DNA from: an uncultured Hungatella sp.
GTDB taxonomy: Bacteria > Bacillota > Clostridia > Lachnospirales > Lachnospiraceae
Reading direction: 5' to 3'
Assembly: GCA_910585435.1 (NCBI GenBank)
Contig: CAJUEJ010000010.1
Location: 83,673-147,672 of the forward strand
DNA length: 64,000 bases
The translations under genes and the position numbers were made by a program. The notes under the pieces are model-generated. The model was not told where the DNA came from and did no database searches. It was given only the letters and a program-made list of their open reading frames with translations. Shown one piece after another: positions 34,023 through 42,364 of this stretch (the first letter of the stretch is position 1; every line of letters starts with the position of its first letter).

Positions 34023-34084
34023 TGAAGTAAAAATGCGGCTTGCCGCAATTATGCTTTAAATTAAAGAAAGGAAGGTGGTATGGA

Positions 34085-35386
34085 ATGATTATCCAACGCA
34101 AGCACTACCTTGACAAACTCATCTCTAAAAAAGAAAATGGTCTGATCAAAGTTATCACTGGAATTTGCAGATGTGGTAAGTCTTTTTTGCTTTTTGAATT
34201 ATATCATGCGTACCTGAATTCTATTGACATTGATGATGAACACATTATAGAACTGGCGTTAGATGAAGCAATTAATGCAAGATATCGCAATCCTCTTGAA
34301 CTCGATAGCTATATACGCAGCCTGGTATCAGATAAAACTCAGAAGTATTATGTTTTTCTTGATGAAATACAAAAGGTTTCTGAAATTCAGAATCCATATG
34401 TGAATGATCCGGAAGCTAAAATCGGTTTTGTAGATGTTCTTCTTGGGATTATGAAGCTAAAGAAAGTTGATCTTTATGTCACGGGAAGCAATTCTCATAT
34501 GCTCTCTTCTGATATTTTGACTGAATTCAAGGATCGGGGCGATGAAATCCGCGTCAATCCGTTGACATACAGAGAATTCTACGCTGCATTTGAAGGCGAA
34601 AAACGCCATGCCTGGCGGGAATATTATACTTATGGCGGAATGCCATTGATACTTTCCAAGAAATCACATGAGGAAAAAAGCAAGTACCTCAAGGACCTAT
34701 TCGCCAAAACCTACCTCTCTGATGTTCTGGAGCATAATCGGATATTAAATGAACAGGTTGTCCTGGAAGATCTTCTCAATATTGTTTCTTCTTCCATAGG
34801 TTCCCTTACCAATCCGACAAAACTTGCAAATACTTTCCAAAGTGTAAAGCAGGTTCAGATAACTGCCAACACAGTAAGCAGATATTTAGATTATTTCATT
34901 GACGCTTTTATTTTACACAAAGCATTTCGATATGATATTAAAGGGAAAAAATATATTGAGACGCCTCTTAAATACTATTTTACGGATGTGGGCCTACGCA
35001 ATGCACGGCTGAACTTCTGTCAGCAGGAAGAAAACCATATCATGGAAAATATTCTTTATAATGAACTTATGGCGAGGGAGTTTGATGTGGATGTGGGCAT
35101 GGTTGAGTACCATAGACGAGACAAAGGCGGTAAGAAAATTCGAACACAATTGGAAATTGATTTTGTTGCAAATAAAGGCAGCAAACGATATTATATTCAG
35201 TCTGCTCTGACAGTCGCTGATGAAGAGAAGCGGGAACAGGAAACAAATTCCCTGAACCGAGTGGAGGATTCTTTTAAGAAAATTGTTGTTGTCAAAGATG
35301 ATATCATGCCCTGGCATGATGACCGTGGAATTCTTTATATTGGTATCGAGGAATTTTTGCTGGATGAATCAGCTATTGATATGTAA
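34085..35386 (+). CDS. AAA_14/DUF4143 family ATPase
   Basis: A 433-residue ATPase of the AAA_14 plus DUF4143 type, very common in gut Firmicutes and Bacteroidetes. Walker A is ITGICRCGKSFLLFEL, Walker B KYYVFLDEIQKV, sensor YVTGSNSHMLS, and the motif LTYREFYAAFEG is typical. The C-terminal half (DUF4143) ends in a restriction-endonuclease-like segment, TQLEIDFVANKGSKRYYIQS, in which the usual lysine of the PD-(D/E)XK core is replaced as in most relatives. The start at 34085 follows GGAAGGTGG. The cellular role is unknown; members have been discussed as mobile or defence-related. Base composition is more AT-rich than the flanking operons. Confidence 0.87.
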   Translation: MIIQRKHYLDKLISKKENGLIKVITGICRCGKSFLLFELYHAYLNSIDIDDEHIIELALDEAINARYRNPLELDSYIRSLVSDKTQKYYVFLDEIQKVSEIQNPYVNDPEAKIGFVDVLLGIMKLKKVDLYVTGSNSHMLSSDILTEFKDRGDEIRVNPLTYREFYAAFEGEKRHAWREYYTYGGMPLILSKKSHEEKSKYLKDLFAKTYLSDVLEHNRILNEQVVLEDLLNIVSSSIGSLTNPTKLANTFQSVKQVQITANTVSRYLDYFIDAFILHKAFRYDIKGKKYIETPLKYYFTDVGLRNARLNFCQQEENHIMENILYNELMAREFDVDVGMVEYHRRDKGGKKIRTQLEIDFVANKGSKRYYIQSALTVADEEKREQETNSLNRVEDSFKKIVVVKDDIMPWHDDRGILYIGIEEFLLDESAIDM

Positions 35387-35516
35387 AGTCTTCTTTGCAG
35401 AAATGGAAGAGAAAAATAAAGAAAAATGTTGACGGTACTTAAAATATATGATAACTTGAATTATAAGAAAAGAAAAAAAGAAAGGCGGGCAGGCAGAGAA
35501 GAAAGGAGGGTGCTAA

Positions 35517-36071
35517 ATGGCGATAACAAGCAAGAAACTGCAAAGAGTAATTTTTGATATTATGTCTGACGGAGGGCTGCATGACTTATCAGATATAAAA
35601 GAACAAATTCAACAGAGAAACGGGTGGTCGTATAAAGCAGATTATACTGAAGGACAATTCTCTTCAACTATGAGGCGTTTCAGGCTTGACGGGACATTAG
35701 AGCAGCTGGAACGGGGGAGCTATAGGATGAATCCCGATGTTTTGGAACAGCATAAATCAAAACAGGCACATGAAATGGAACAGGAGAAAGAAAAAAAACA
35801 AACACAAGAAGAGGAACAAATACATGAATCGGAAGAAAATGAATCGGCTACTGTGCATCAGACAGATGAAGATTTCTTTTCTGCAAGTCAAAGAGTTCTG
35901 CATATTCTGAAGGAACAGTACATGTATTTGTCCAAGCAGATGAAGGGAAGAACGGTGGATTCTTTAAATGAAAAGGATATTGAAATGACAAAAATTATTT
36001 GGAAGCTAAAGAATGAGCTGGAGAGGATACTGAAGGAGAATCATATCCTGACTGAGGATTCGAATCCCTGA
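35517..36071 (+). CDS. Winged-helix-like protein with acidic coiled coil, function unknown
   Basis: A 184-residue protein not recognised by family. The N-terminal about 75 residues read like a small winged helix (LQRVIFDIMSDGGLHDLSDI, FSSTMRRFRLDGTLEQLERG, SYRMNP). A highly charged Glu/Gln/Lys linker follows (about 80-115), and the C-terminal third is helical, probably coiled coil (VLHILKEQYMYLSKQMKGRT, IIWKLKNELERILKENH). Ribosome site AAAGGAGGG, ATG at 35517. A DNA-binding or adaptor role is possible. It stands between two AAA ATPase genes on the same strand with gaps of 130 and 137 bases, so a shared function is a guess only. Confidence 0.7.
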   Translation: MAITSKKLQRVIFDIMSDGGLHDLSDIKEQIQQRNGWSYKADYTEGQFSSTMRRFRLDGTLEQLERGSYRMNPDVLEQHKSKQAHEMEQEKEKKQTQEEEQIHESEENESATVHQTDEDFFSASQRVLHILKEQYMYLSKQMKGRTVDSLNEKDIEMTKIIWKLKNELERILKENHILTEDSNP

Positions 36072-36208
36072 TTGGATAAAACATGATATCTGCCACACGC
36101 GATTCTTCTGTACCGGGGTACGATGAACCGTGTATTCCGGCTGTTTAGACAGGGGATTCGAAAATTAAATTCGGTGCCGAAAGGTATCGGGAAAGGAGAG
36201 GATAGGTT

Positions 36209-37801
36209 ATGGGGATGTTTGTGAATCCGGATAACAGTGCTTTCCAGGGCACAGTAAGTTCAGAAATTTATGTTGATAAAACCATGCTGCTTACATATAC
36301 CAATAAAGTGCTGGGAACAGAGCAGCGTTATATTTGCAACAGCCGCCCCAGACGTTTTGGCAAATCCATAACGGCCAATATGCTTACGGCTTATTACAGC
36401 AAAGGCTGTGATTCTTTACAGCTTTTTGCAAAAACAGATATTGCACATAAGAAAGAATATGATCATTTGAAACATCTTAATAAGCATGATGTAATTCATT
36501 TTGATGTGCAGTGGTGCTATATGCAGGCAGGAACGGCTGAAGGAACGGTTTCCTATATTACTAAGGTAATAACAGATGAATTGCAGGCTGAGTTCTCTGA
36601 CGTAGATCTATCCGGATGTTTCACGCTGGGGGGCGTCCTGGCCCGGATCACACAGGTAACAGGCAGAAAATTTATTGTAGTTATTGATGAATGGGACATA
36701 TTAGTGCGGGATGAATCGGCAAATATGCATGTGCAGGAAGAGTATATCAACTTTCTCAGAAGCCTTTTCAAAGGTACAGAGCCCAGCAAGTTTATTTATC
36801 TTGCATATTTGACAGGCATATTGCCGATTACAAAGCTGAAAACAGAATCTGCATTAAATAACTTCGATGAGTTTACAATGCTTTCATCCGGTCCCCTGGC
36901 TCCTTATGTCGGTTTTACTGAGGAAGAAGTGAAGGGGCTTTGCAAAAGTTACGGTATTGATTTTGATGAGGTGAAAAGATGGTATGACGGCTACGCTTTG
37001 GGAGGATATCATGTGTATAATCCAAGAGCTGTCGTAAGTGCTATGATGCGTGGAGAGTTTCAAAGCTACTGGTCCCAGACAGGTTCATCCGATGCAATAA
37101 TGCCGTTGATTAATATGAATTTTGATGGCTTAAAAACAGCAGTCATTTCCATGCTGGCAGGCGCGCGGGTAAAAGTGAAAACTACAAAATATAAAAACAA
37201 TATGGTTGGGTTTAAAAGCAAAGATGATGTTATTACAGCCTTGATTCATCTGGGATATTTTGCTTATGAGCAAAAGCAGCAAGTTGCTTTTGTTCCTAAT
37301 GAAGAGATCCGCCTGGAATTGGAAGAAATATTGGAAGAAACGCGGTGGAATGAATTATTAGAGTTCCAGCGCAGATCCAATGCGCTGCTTGAAGCTACGC
37401 TTACTATGGACAATGATGCAGTTGCAGAAGGAATCGAGAATATTCATGATAATTACACTTCAGCTATCCAATATAATGATGAAAATTCACTTAGCAGTGT
37501 GCTGACTATTTCATACCTTAGTGCAATGCAGTACTATTTTATGCCGATTCGTGAGTTTCCGACAGGCCGTGGATTTGCTGATTATGTATTTATTCCTAAG
37601 CCGGAATATGTTAAAGAAATGCCTGCGTTAGTGGCGGAGCTTAAATGGAACAAGAGAGCAGAAGCTGCCATTGGGCAGATTAAGGAGAAGAAGTATACCC
37701 AGGCGCTGGAACACTATACCGGGGATATTCTTCTGGTGGGAGTCAGCTATGATAAGCGTTCAAAGAAGCATGAGTGTGTCATCGAAAAATTAAAAAAATG
37801 A
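36209..37801 (+). CDS. AAA-ATPase-like protein with PD-(D/E)XK nuclease-like domain
   Basis: A 530-residue protein of the AAA-ATPase_like plus PDDEXK_9 family (formerly DUF1703). The N-terminus FVNPDNSAFQGTVSSEIYVD and the loop RYICNSRPRRFGKSITANML (Walker A-like RPRRFGKS) are hallmarks; Walker B is IVVIDEWDI. The C-terminal nuclease-like core has the Asp in GRGFADYVFIPKPEY and the E-x-K in ALVAELKWNKRAE. The catalytic D and ExK are intact, so nuclease activity is possible. These genes exist in large paralogous sets in gut anaerobes and their role is not known. The ATG at 36209 follows GAAAGGAGAGG. A strong terminator lies directly downstream. Confidence 0.9.
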   Translation: MGMFVNPDNSAFQGTVSSEIYVDKTMLLTYTNKVLGTEQRYICNSRPRRFGKSITANMLTAYYSKGCDSLQLFAKTDIAHKKEYDHLKHLNKHDVIHFDVQWCYMQAGTAEGTVSYITKVITDELQAEFSDVDLSGCFTLGGVLARITQVTGRKFIVVIDEWDILVRDESANMHVQEEYINFLRSLFKGTEPSKFIYLAYLTGILPITKLKTESALNNFDEFTMLSSGPLAPYVGFTEEEVKGLCKSYGIDFDEVKRWYDGYALGGYHVYNPRAVVSAMMRGEFQSYWSQTGSSDAIMPLINMNFDGLKTAVISMLAGARVKVKTTKYKNNMVGFKSKDDVITALIHLGYFAYEQKQQVAFVPNEEIRLELEEILEETRWNELLEFQRRSNALLEATLTMDNDAVAEGIENIHDNYTSAIQYNDENSLSSVLTISYLSAMQYYFMPIREFPTGRGFADYVFIPKPEYVKEMPALVAELKWNKRAEAAIGQIKEKKYTQALEHYTGDILLVGVSYDKRSKKHECVIEKLKK

Positions 37802-37829
37802 TCGGCTCTCAGGCTTCAAAAAAGCTTCA

Positions 37830-37884
37830 AAAAATCCCCCAGCTGTACCGCCCAAAAGTGTAATATACAGCTGGGGGATTTTTA
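37830..37884. terminator. Strong bidirectional terminator
   Basis: A perfect 17-bp stem (37831-37847 with 37866-37882) with an 18-base loop and A-runs and T-runs at its two ends. It separates the ATPase gene from the convergent GltD-like gene. Confidence 0.92.
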
Positions 37885-37919
37885 TACCGGGCTTTGCACA
37901 ACACCCTAACAGGCATCCG

Positions 37920-39203
37920 TCAAACCAGGCAGCCAGTCCCTGGCATTGATGCGGCGGATTCCGTCATATTGTGTTTCTGGATTTTAAGGCTCTGCATATA
38001 CTCATGCATGGACTCTGCCACAATCTTTGAGTGGGCAACTGCCTCCACCACGGTCCGGGCGCCGTTTACCACGTCGCCGGAGGCGAAGATGCCGGGCCTG
38101 GTGGTATGGCCTGTCTCATCTGCCACCAGAAGGCCCCGGCTGTTGGCAGCCAATCCTTCCGTGGTGTTGACAATCCGGTTCTGTGGTCCCTGGCTGATGG
38201 AGATGATGACGCTGTCGGCAGGGTACAGTTTACTGGAATCCGGCACGTCTGTAAACTTTCCGTCTTCCTGTTCTGTCACATCTTTAAAAATCACTCCTTC
38301 GTCTGTGATTTCCACAGGAGCCTTGTTGTATTCAAACTCAACGCCCTCCAGCTGTGCATAGCTGAATTCATGCTGGCTGGCAGCCACTTTTTTGGTAAGA
38401 GAAAAGCAGGTAAGATACCGTGCCCCTTTGCGGATCGCGGTTCTGGCCACATCCATGGCGGCGTTGCCGGCGCCGATGACGATGACCCGCTCGCCTAAGT
38501 TGTAGCTGTCCGGATTATTCAGATAATTGATACCGAAATGTACATGTCCCAGAGTTTCCCCTTTAATATGGAGGGCATTGGGCTTCCACACTCCTGTGCC
38601 CACGAAAATCGCCTTGTAACCGTCCCGGAACAGATCGTCTACGCCGATGGCTCCTCCGATGTGGGTGTTGGGCCGGAATTTGATTCCCTTCATATCAATA
38701 TGGCGGTACTTAATATCATCCAGAACCGATTTGGGAAGACGGAATTCCGGAATGCCGTAGCGAAGCACTCCTCCCAGCTTGTCCTTTCCCTCAAAGATAG
38801 TCACATCATACCCATAGCGTGCCAGGATAATGGCGATGGTGATTCCGGCAGGGCCGGAGCCGATGATAGCCACCTTCATTCCGTTGGAAGGGGTGGGGCC
38901 TTTCACCATTTTGTTGGCATATGTGGTAGATATATAGTTTTCGATAGTGGAAAAATGAACCGGCGCGCCCTTTTTCCCCAGGACACAGTGCCCCTCGCAC
39001 TGATTCTCATGATTGCATACCAGGCTGCACACCGTAGTCAGAGGATTATTCTCAAATAACATCCTGCCTGCCTCATCCAGTTTGTTATCTTTTAACAGCC
39101 TGATTACCTCGGGAATAGGAGTGCTGATAGGGCAGCCCTTCTGACACTGGGGAACCTTGCATCCCAGACAGCGGTTGGCTTCATCCATAACATGTAGTGC
39201 CAT
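37920..39203 (-). CDS. GltD-like NAD(P)-dependent oxidoreductase
   Basis: A 427-residue flavoprotein related to the glutamate synthase small subunit and to NfnB/SudB proteins. The N-terminal domain has two cysteine clusters for Fe-S centres, RCLGCKVPQCQKGCP and CSLVCNHENQCEGHCVLGKK; an FAD-binding GxGxxG site lies in VAIIGSGPAGITIAII and an NADPH site in VIVIGAGNAAMDVARTAI; a C-terminal second FAD motif is RPGIFASGDVVNGARTV. It transfers electrons between NADPH and a partner. No large GltB-type subunit is next to it, so glutamate synthesis is not proven; the stand-alone clostridial form is often annotated as NADPH-dependent glutamate synthase. The ATG follows GGAGGT on the minus strand. Confidence 0.9.
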   Translation of the reverse strand: MALHVMDEANRCLGCKVPQCQKGCPISTPIPEVIRLLKDNKLDEAGRMLFENNPLTTVCSLVCNHENQCEGHCVLGKKGAPVHFSTIENYISTTYANKMVKGPTPSNGMKVAIIGSGPAGITIAIILARYGYDVTIFEGKDKLGGVLRYGIPEFRLPKSVLDDIKYRHIDMKGIKFRPNTHIGGAIGVDDLFRDGYKAIFVGTGVWKPNALHIKGETLGHVHFGINYLNNPDSYNLGERVIVIGAGNAAMDVARTAIRKGARYLTCFSLTKKVAASQHEFSYAQLEGVEFEYNKAPVEITDEGVIFKDVTEQEDGKFTDVPDSSKLYPADSVIISISQGPQNRIVNTTEGLAANSRGLLVADETGHTTRPGIFASGDVVNGARTVVEAVAHSKIVAESMHEYMQSLKIQKHNMTESAASMPGTGCLV

Positions 39204-39577
39204 AGTATTAATACCTCCAATTCATTACATGAGCGCTCTCGGAAACTCTCTGTGCCAAGATTTGCGAGAGTGCTCTGCATTATTTTGCTCCCGGCAACAG
39301 TCCGCATACCCCCGGAACTGCTGTGCTTTTATAACTTTACCACAAAAAAGTTTTTTCTTCTATAGATAATATTTGCAGTTTTTGGTAGAATATTATGCGG
39401 CATACGAAATCAACCTTAAAGCTGTGATTTATAACAGGAAAACAAAACCGGTTAACAGCTGTTTTATAACCGAAATTTATGATATCTATTCCTATTATAT
39501 AGTTGACAAACAGTGCCGGGATTGATAAGATAAAAGCTACTTATTATAAAGAAAGAGAAAGAAAGCAGGCATTCTAT
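39204..39577. other. Divergent intergenic region, gltD-like gene and ilvN
   Basis: The 374-bp gap holds the ilvN promoter at its right end. No T-box motif or leader peptide rich in branched-chain residues was recognised. A clear minus-strand promoter for the oxidoreductase gene was not found. Confidence 0.5.
39503..39531 (+). promoter_or_regulatory. Promoter of ilvN
   Basis: TTGACA (39503-39508) and TAAGAT (39526-39531) with a 17-base spacer; the predicted start is about 40 bases upstream of the ilvN ATG. Confidence 0.75.
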
Positions 39578-40078
39578 ATGGATCGAATTGTTTTATCATT
39601 GCTGGTAGACAATACTGCCGGCGTTTTAAGCCGTGTGGCAGGTCTATTCAGCCGACGGGGATATAATATTGAAAGTTTGACGGTAGGTGTGACGGCTGAC
39701 GAGAGATATTCCCGCATGACCGTTGTGTCCACCGGGGATCAGGAGATTTTGGAGCAGATTGAGAAGCAGCTTCGGAAGCTGGAGGATGTGCGGGACATAA
39801 AGGAGTTAAAGCCGGGGCGTTCCGTATACAGGGAGCTGATTATGATAAAGGTGCGGGCCAACGCCAGCGAGAGACAGGCTATCAGCGCCATATCGGAGAT
39901 TTTCCGGGCAACCATCGTAGATGTGGGAAGGGAGTCCCTGACCGTGATGCTGACAGGAGATCAGTCCAAGCTGGACGCGCTGATTAACCTGCTGGGAGAT
40001 TATGAGATTCTGGAGTTAGCCAGAACCGGTCTTACAGGCCTGTCCAGAGGCGCCGATGATGTTCGGTATCTTCCATAG
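39578..40078 (+). CDS. ilvN: Acetolactate synthase small (regulatory) subunit
   Basis: A 166-residue regulatory subunit of acetohydroxyacid synthase. The N-terminal ACT domain reads RIVLSLLVDNTAGVLSRVAG and LFSRRGYNIESLTVG, with the valine-binding region; the C-terminal ACT_5-like domain includes RELIMIKVRANASERQAISA. It joins the catalytic IlvB subunit in the first common step of valine, leucine and isoleucine synthesis and provides feedback inhibition by valine. The ATG at 39578 is chosen because it fits the family start; a longer in-frame extension begins at the promoter itself and is not possible. ilvB is not in the window. ilvC follows 180 bases downstream. Confidence 0.93.
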   Translation: MDRIVLSLLVDNTAGVLSRVAGLFSRRGYNIESLTVGVTADERYSRMTVVSTGDQEILEQIEKQLRKLEDVRDIKELKPGRSVYRELIMIKVRANASERQAISAISEIFRATIVDVGRESLTVMLTGDQSKLDALINLLGDYEILELARTGLTGLSRGADDVRYLP

Positions 40079-40257
40079 ATTTGGATGAAGTCAGGCGGCC
40101 GAATGAGGCAAATTGTTACGGCGATGTCGGCAGTACTGCAGTACCATGGACTAAGGCCCATGGGGTCAAACGGAAATTTTGACAAAAAATCTATTATTTA
40201 AAAATGAGATATAAAAAGAGATATAATTAAAGAGAGAATTTTTAGGAGGAAGTAAGA

Positions 40258-41277
40258 ATGGCAAAGATTTATTATCAGGAAGATTGTAACTTATCCATGC
40301 TGGATGGAAAGACTATTGCGGTGATCGGCTACGGCAGCCAGGGACATGCCCATGCGCTGAATGCAAAAGAGTCAGGGTGCAACGTGATCATCGGCCTTTA
40401 CGAGGGCAGCAAGTCCTGGGCAAAGGCAGAGGCTCAGGGATTCCAGGTATATACAGCAGCAGAGGCAGCGAAGAAAGCAGACGTTATCATGATTCTCATC
40501 AACGACGAGCTGCAGGCGGATATGTACAAGAAAGATATTGAGCCTAACCTGGAGGAGGGCAATATGCTGATGTTTGCCCATGGCTTCAACATCCATTTCG
40601 GCTGTATCAAACCTCCGAAGAATGTAGACGTAACCATGATCGCGCCTAAGGGCCCGGGCCACACCGTCCGCTCCGAGTATCTGGAAGGCAAAGGCGTTCC
40701 CTGCCTGGTAGCGGTGGAGCAGGATGCAACAGGCAAAGCTCTGGACAGGGCGCTGGCTTACGCATTGGCTATCGGCGGCGCAAGAGCCGGTGTTCTGGAG
40801 ACCACCTTCCGCACCGAGACAGAGACGGATCTTTTCGGCGAGCAGGCCGTTCTGTGCGGCGGCGTATGCGCCCTGATGCAGGCAGGCTTCGAGACGCTGG
40901 TGGAGGCCGGATACGACCCGAGAAACGCATACTTTGAGTGCATCCACGAGATGAAGCTGATTGTGGATCTGATCTATCAGTCCGGATTTGCCGGCATGAG
41001 ATATTCCATCTCCAACACGGCAGAATACGGCGATTATATCACCGGCCCGAAGCTGATTACCGAAGAGACCAAGAAGACCATGAAGAAGATCCTGGCAGAC
41101 ATCCAGGACGGCAGCTTTGCAAAAGAATTCCTGTTAGACATGTCTCCCGCCGGCCGTCAGGTTCATTTCCAGGCTATGAGAAAGAAAGCGGCGGAGCATC
41201 CGGCTGAGAAGGTGGGCGAGGAGATCCGCAAGCTGTACAGCTGGAACAACGAAAGCGACAAACTGATCAACAACTGA
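40258..41277 (+). CDS. ilvC: Ketol-acid reductoisomerase (class I)
   Basis: A 339-residue enzyme that isomerises and reduces acetolactate or acetohydroxybutyrate with NAD(P)H and Mg2+, the second step of branched-chain amino acid synthesis. The nucleotide-binding site is AVIGYGSQGHAHALNAK. The metal and substrate site includes APKGPGHTVRSEYLEGKGVP, TETDLFGEQAVLCGG, CIHEMKLIVDLIYQSGFAGM and SISNTAEYGDY. The length is standard for class I. TAGGAGGAAG precedes the ATG. A TTGACA at 40179 lacks a good -10, so the gene may be read from the ilvN promoter or from its own weak one. Confidence 0.96.
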   Translation: MAKIYYQEDCNLSMLDGKTIAVIGYGSQGHAHALNAKESGCNVIIGLYEGSKSWAKAEAQGFQVYTAAEAAKKADVIMILINDELQADMYKKDIEPNLEEGNMLMFAHGFNIHFGCIKPPKNVDVTMIAPKGPGHTVRSEYLEGKGVPCLVAVEQDATGKALDRALAYALAIGGARAGVLETTFRTETETDLFGEQAVLCGGVCALMQAGFETLVEAGYDPRNAYFECIHEMKLIVDLIYQSGFAGMRYSISNTAEYGDYITGPKLITEETKKTMKKILADIQDGSFAKEFLLDMSPAGRQVHFQAMRKKAAEHPAEKVGEEIRKLYSWNNESDKLINN

Positions 41278-41351
41278 TAAAAAGGATTAAAGGGCAGGAA
41301 AAGGCATTTGTGCGAAGGCATAAGTGCCTCTTTCTATGAGATACAGGTATA

Positions 41352-41699
41352 ATGAGATACAGGTTTAAGATGAAGCTTACATCCGAAAAAGGTGAAACCA
41401 TGGCAGAAAGCTTATTTTCCATACTAATCATAGCTCTGGCCACATCCATGTTCCTGAATTTCATCATCATTTCCGGAAGAATCATGGACAGAGCCAAAGA
41501 AAGAGAGAAAAAGATACACACTGCCACTGCAATGCTGGAAGCAATAGAAGACGACATCTGGGAAGAGGCGGAATTCATAGATAAAAGCGAGGAAGAAGAG
41601 CTGATAGTTTCCGTAAAATCCAAAAACGGCAAAACCATCGCAAAAGATCATTTTACGGTGGATGTCTACTACAGCCCATACGGAGCCGTCTACAGATGA
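41352..41699 (+). CDS. Pseudopilin-like protein
   Basis: A 115-residue protein with a type IV prepilin-like start: a short basic leader, then KGETMAESLFSILIIALATS, a hydrophobic helix containing Glu near its beginning, and a mixed alpha/beta C-terminal part (TVDVYYSPYGAVY). The cleavage site is atypical: the Gly in KGE would have to serve as -1. Its stop overlaps the start of the next prepilin gene by 4 bases, so they are a translationally coupled pair. The pair probably belongs to a type IV pilus or type II-like system whose other parts, prepilin-PilT and DUF4860, are seen damaged at 11-12.6 kb. Confidence 0.7.
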   Translation: MRYRFKMKLTSEKGETMAESLFSILIIALATSMFLNFIIISGRIMDRAKEREKKIHTATAMLEAIEDDIWEEAEFIDKSEEEELIVSVKSKNGKTIAKDHFTVDVYYSPYGAVYR

Positions 41700-42259
41700 A
41701 GAACCTGAAAGATTCCAAAGGCTTTACCCTGGCAGAGATGCTGTTTTGCGTCCTCATCCTCTCCATCCTGGCAGCGCTGATTGTAACCGGATCCGAAGCC
41801 GTAAAGCGATCCCTCACCGCCATGGAGGAACAGTACGCAGCCAATGCGCTGGCGGAAAATCTTCTGACATTCATCACGGAAGAAATCCGCTACTCCCGGG
41901 ATTTAACTATAGAAACCCCGGAAGATACAAAAAATGAAGCCGCCGGATACCGGCTTGCTTACAAAAGCGATACCTACGGAGAAAATGCGGTATTAAAAAC
42001 AGACCCCGCCCAAGAAGACACGGCATACGGCCGTCTGATCCTCACATACAAAGACAACACCAGGAAACCATACTGTCCCTACGAAAGTCTCTACAAAAAT
42101 TTATGGATCTGCCCCCTGGACAGTGAAACGCCGATTTTTAGATGGGATTCTGACGGTCAGGGAATCCTGGTGTCCTTCGGAATCTGCGATGAAGACGGAG
42201 AAATAAAGGCTTCCATGGAAGGCATCCGTGTGCGGCTGTTAAACAGCCCTTCCCCGTAA
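41696..42259 (+). CDS. Type IV prepilin-like protein
   Basis: A 187-residue protein with a textbook prepilin N-terminus, KNLKDSKGFTLAEMLFCVLI: a basic leader, Gly, then Phe and Glu at +5, and a hydrophobic helix to about residue 30. The globular part (about 35-187) has no family I can name; it includes YGRLILTYKDNTRKPYCPYE and WICPLDSETPIFRW. It should be processed by a prepilin peptidase and may be a minor pilin. It is coupled to the upstream pseudopilin and separated from plsX by a promoter. Confidence 0.82.
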   Translation: MKNLKDSKGFTLAEMLFCVLILSILAALIVTGSEAVKRSLTAMEEQYAANALAENLLTFITEEIRYSRDLTIETPEDTKNEAAGYRLAYKSDTYGENAVLKTDPAQEDTAYGRLILTYKDNTRKPYCPYESLYKNLWICPLDSETPIFRWDSDGQGILVSFGICDEDGEIKASMEGIRVRLLNSPSP

Positions 42260-42303
42260 CAGTTCCGGTACTCCTCCTGAACCGTTACTCTTAAAAAATA
42301 GGA

Positions 42304-42332
42304 TTGATTTCATCACAATTATCTAGTATATT
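42304..42332 (+). promoter_or_regulatory. Promoter of the plsX operon
   Basis: TTGATT (42304-42309) and TATATT (42327-42332) with a 17-base spacer, followed after 32 bases by the plsX ATG and its AAAGGAG site. Confidence 0.7.
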
Positions 42333-42364
42333 ATGTAATAGATTAACAAAGGAGTATCCTAAAC

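Noticed and set aside
36055..36075. tRNA T-arm-like word GATTCGAATC
   Set aside because: It lies at the end of a coding frame and no acceptor, D or anticodon arms surround it.
39204..39577. T-box or leader-peptide attenuator upstream of ilvN
   Set aside because: No T-box sequence, no run of Leu/Ile/Val codons and no terminator hairpin were found.
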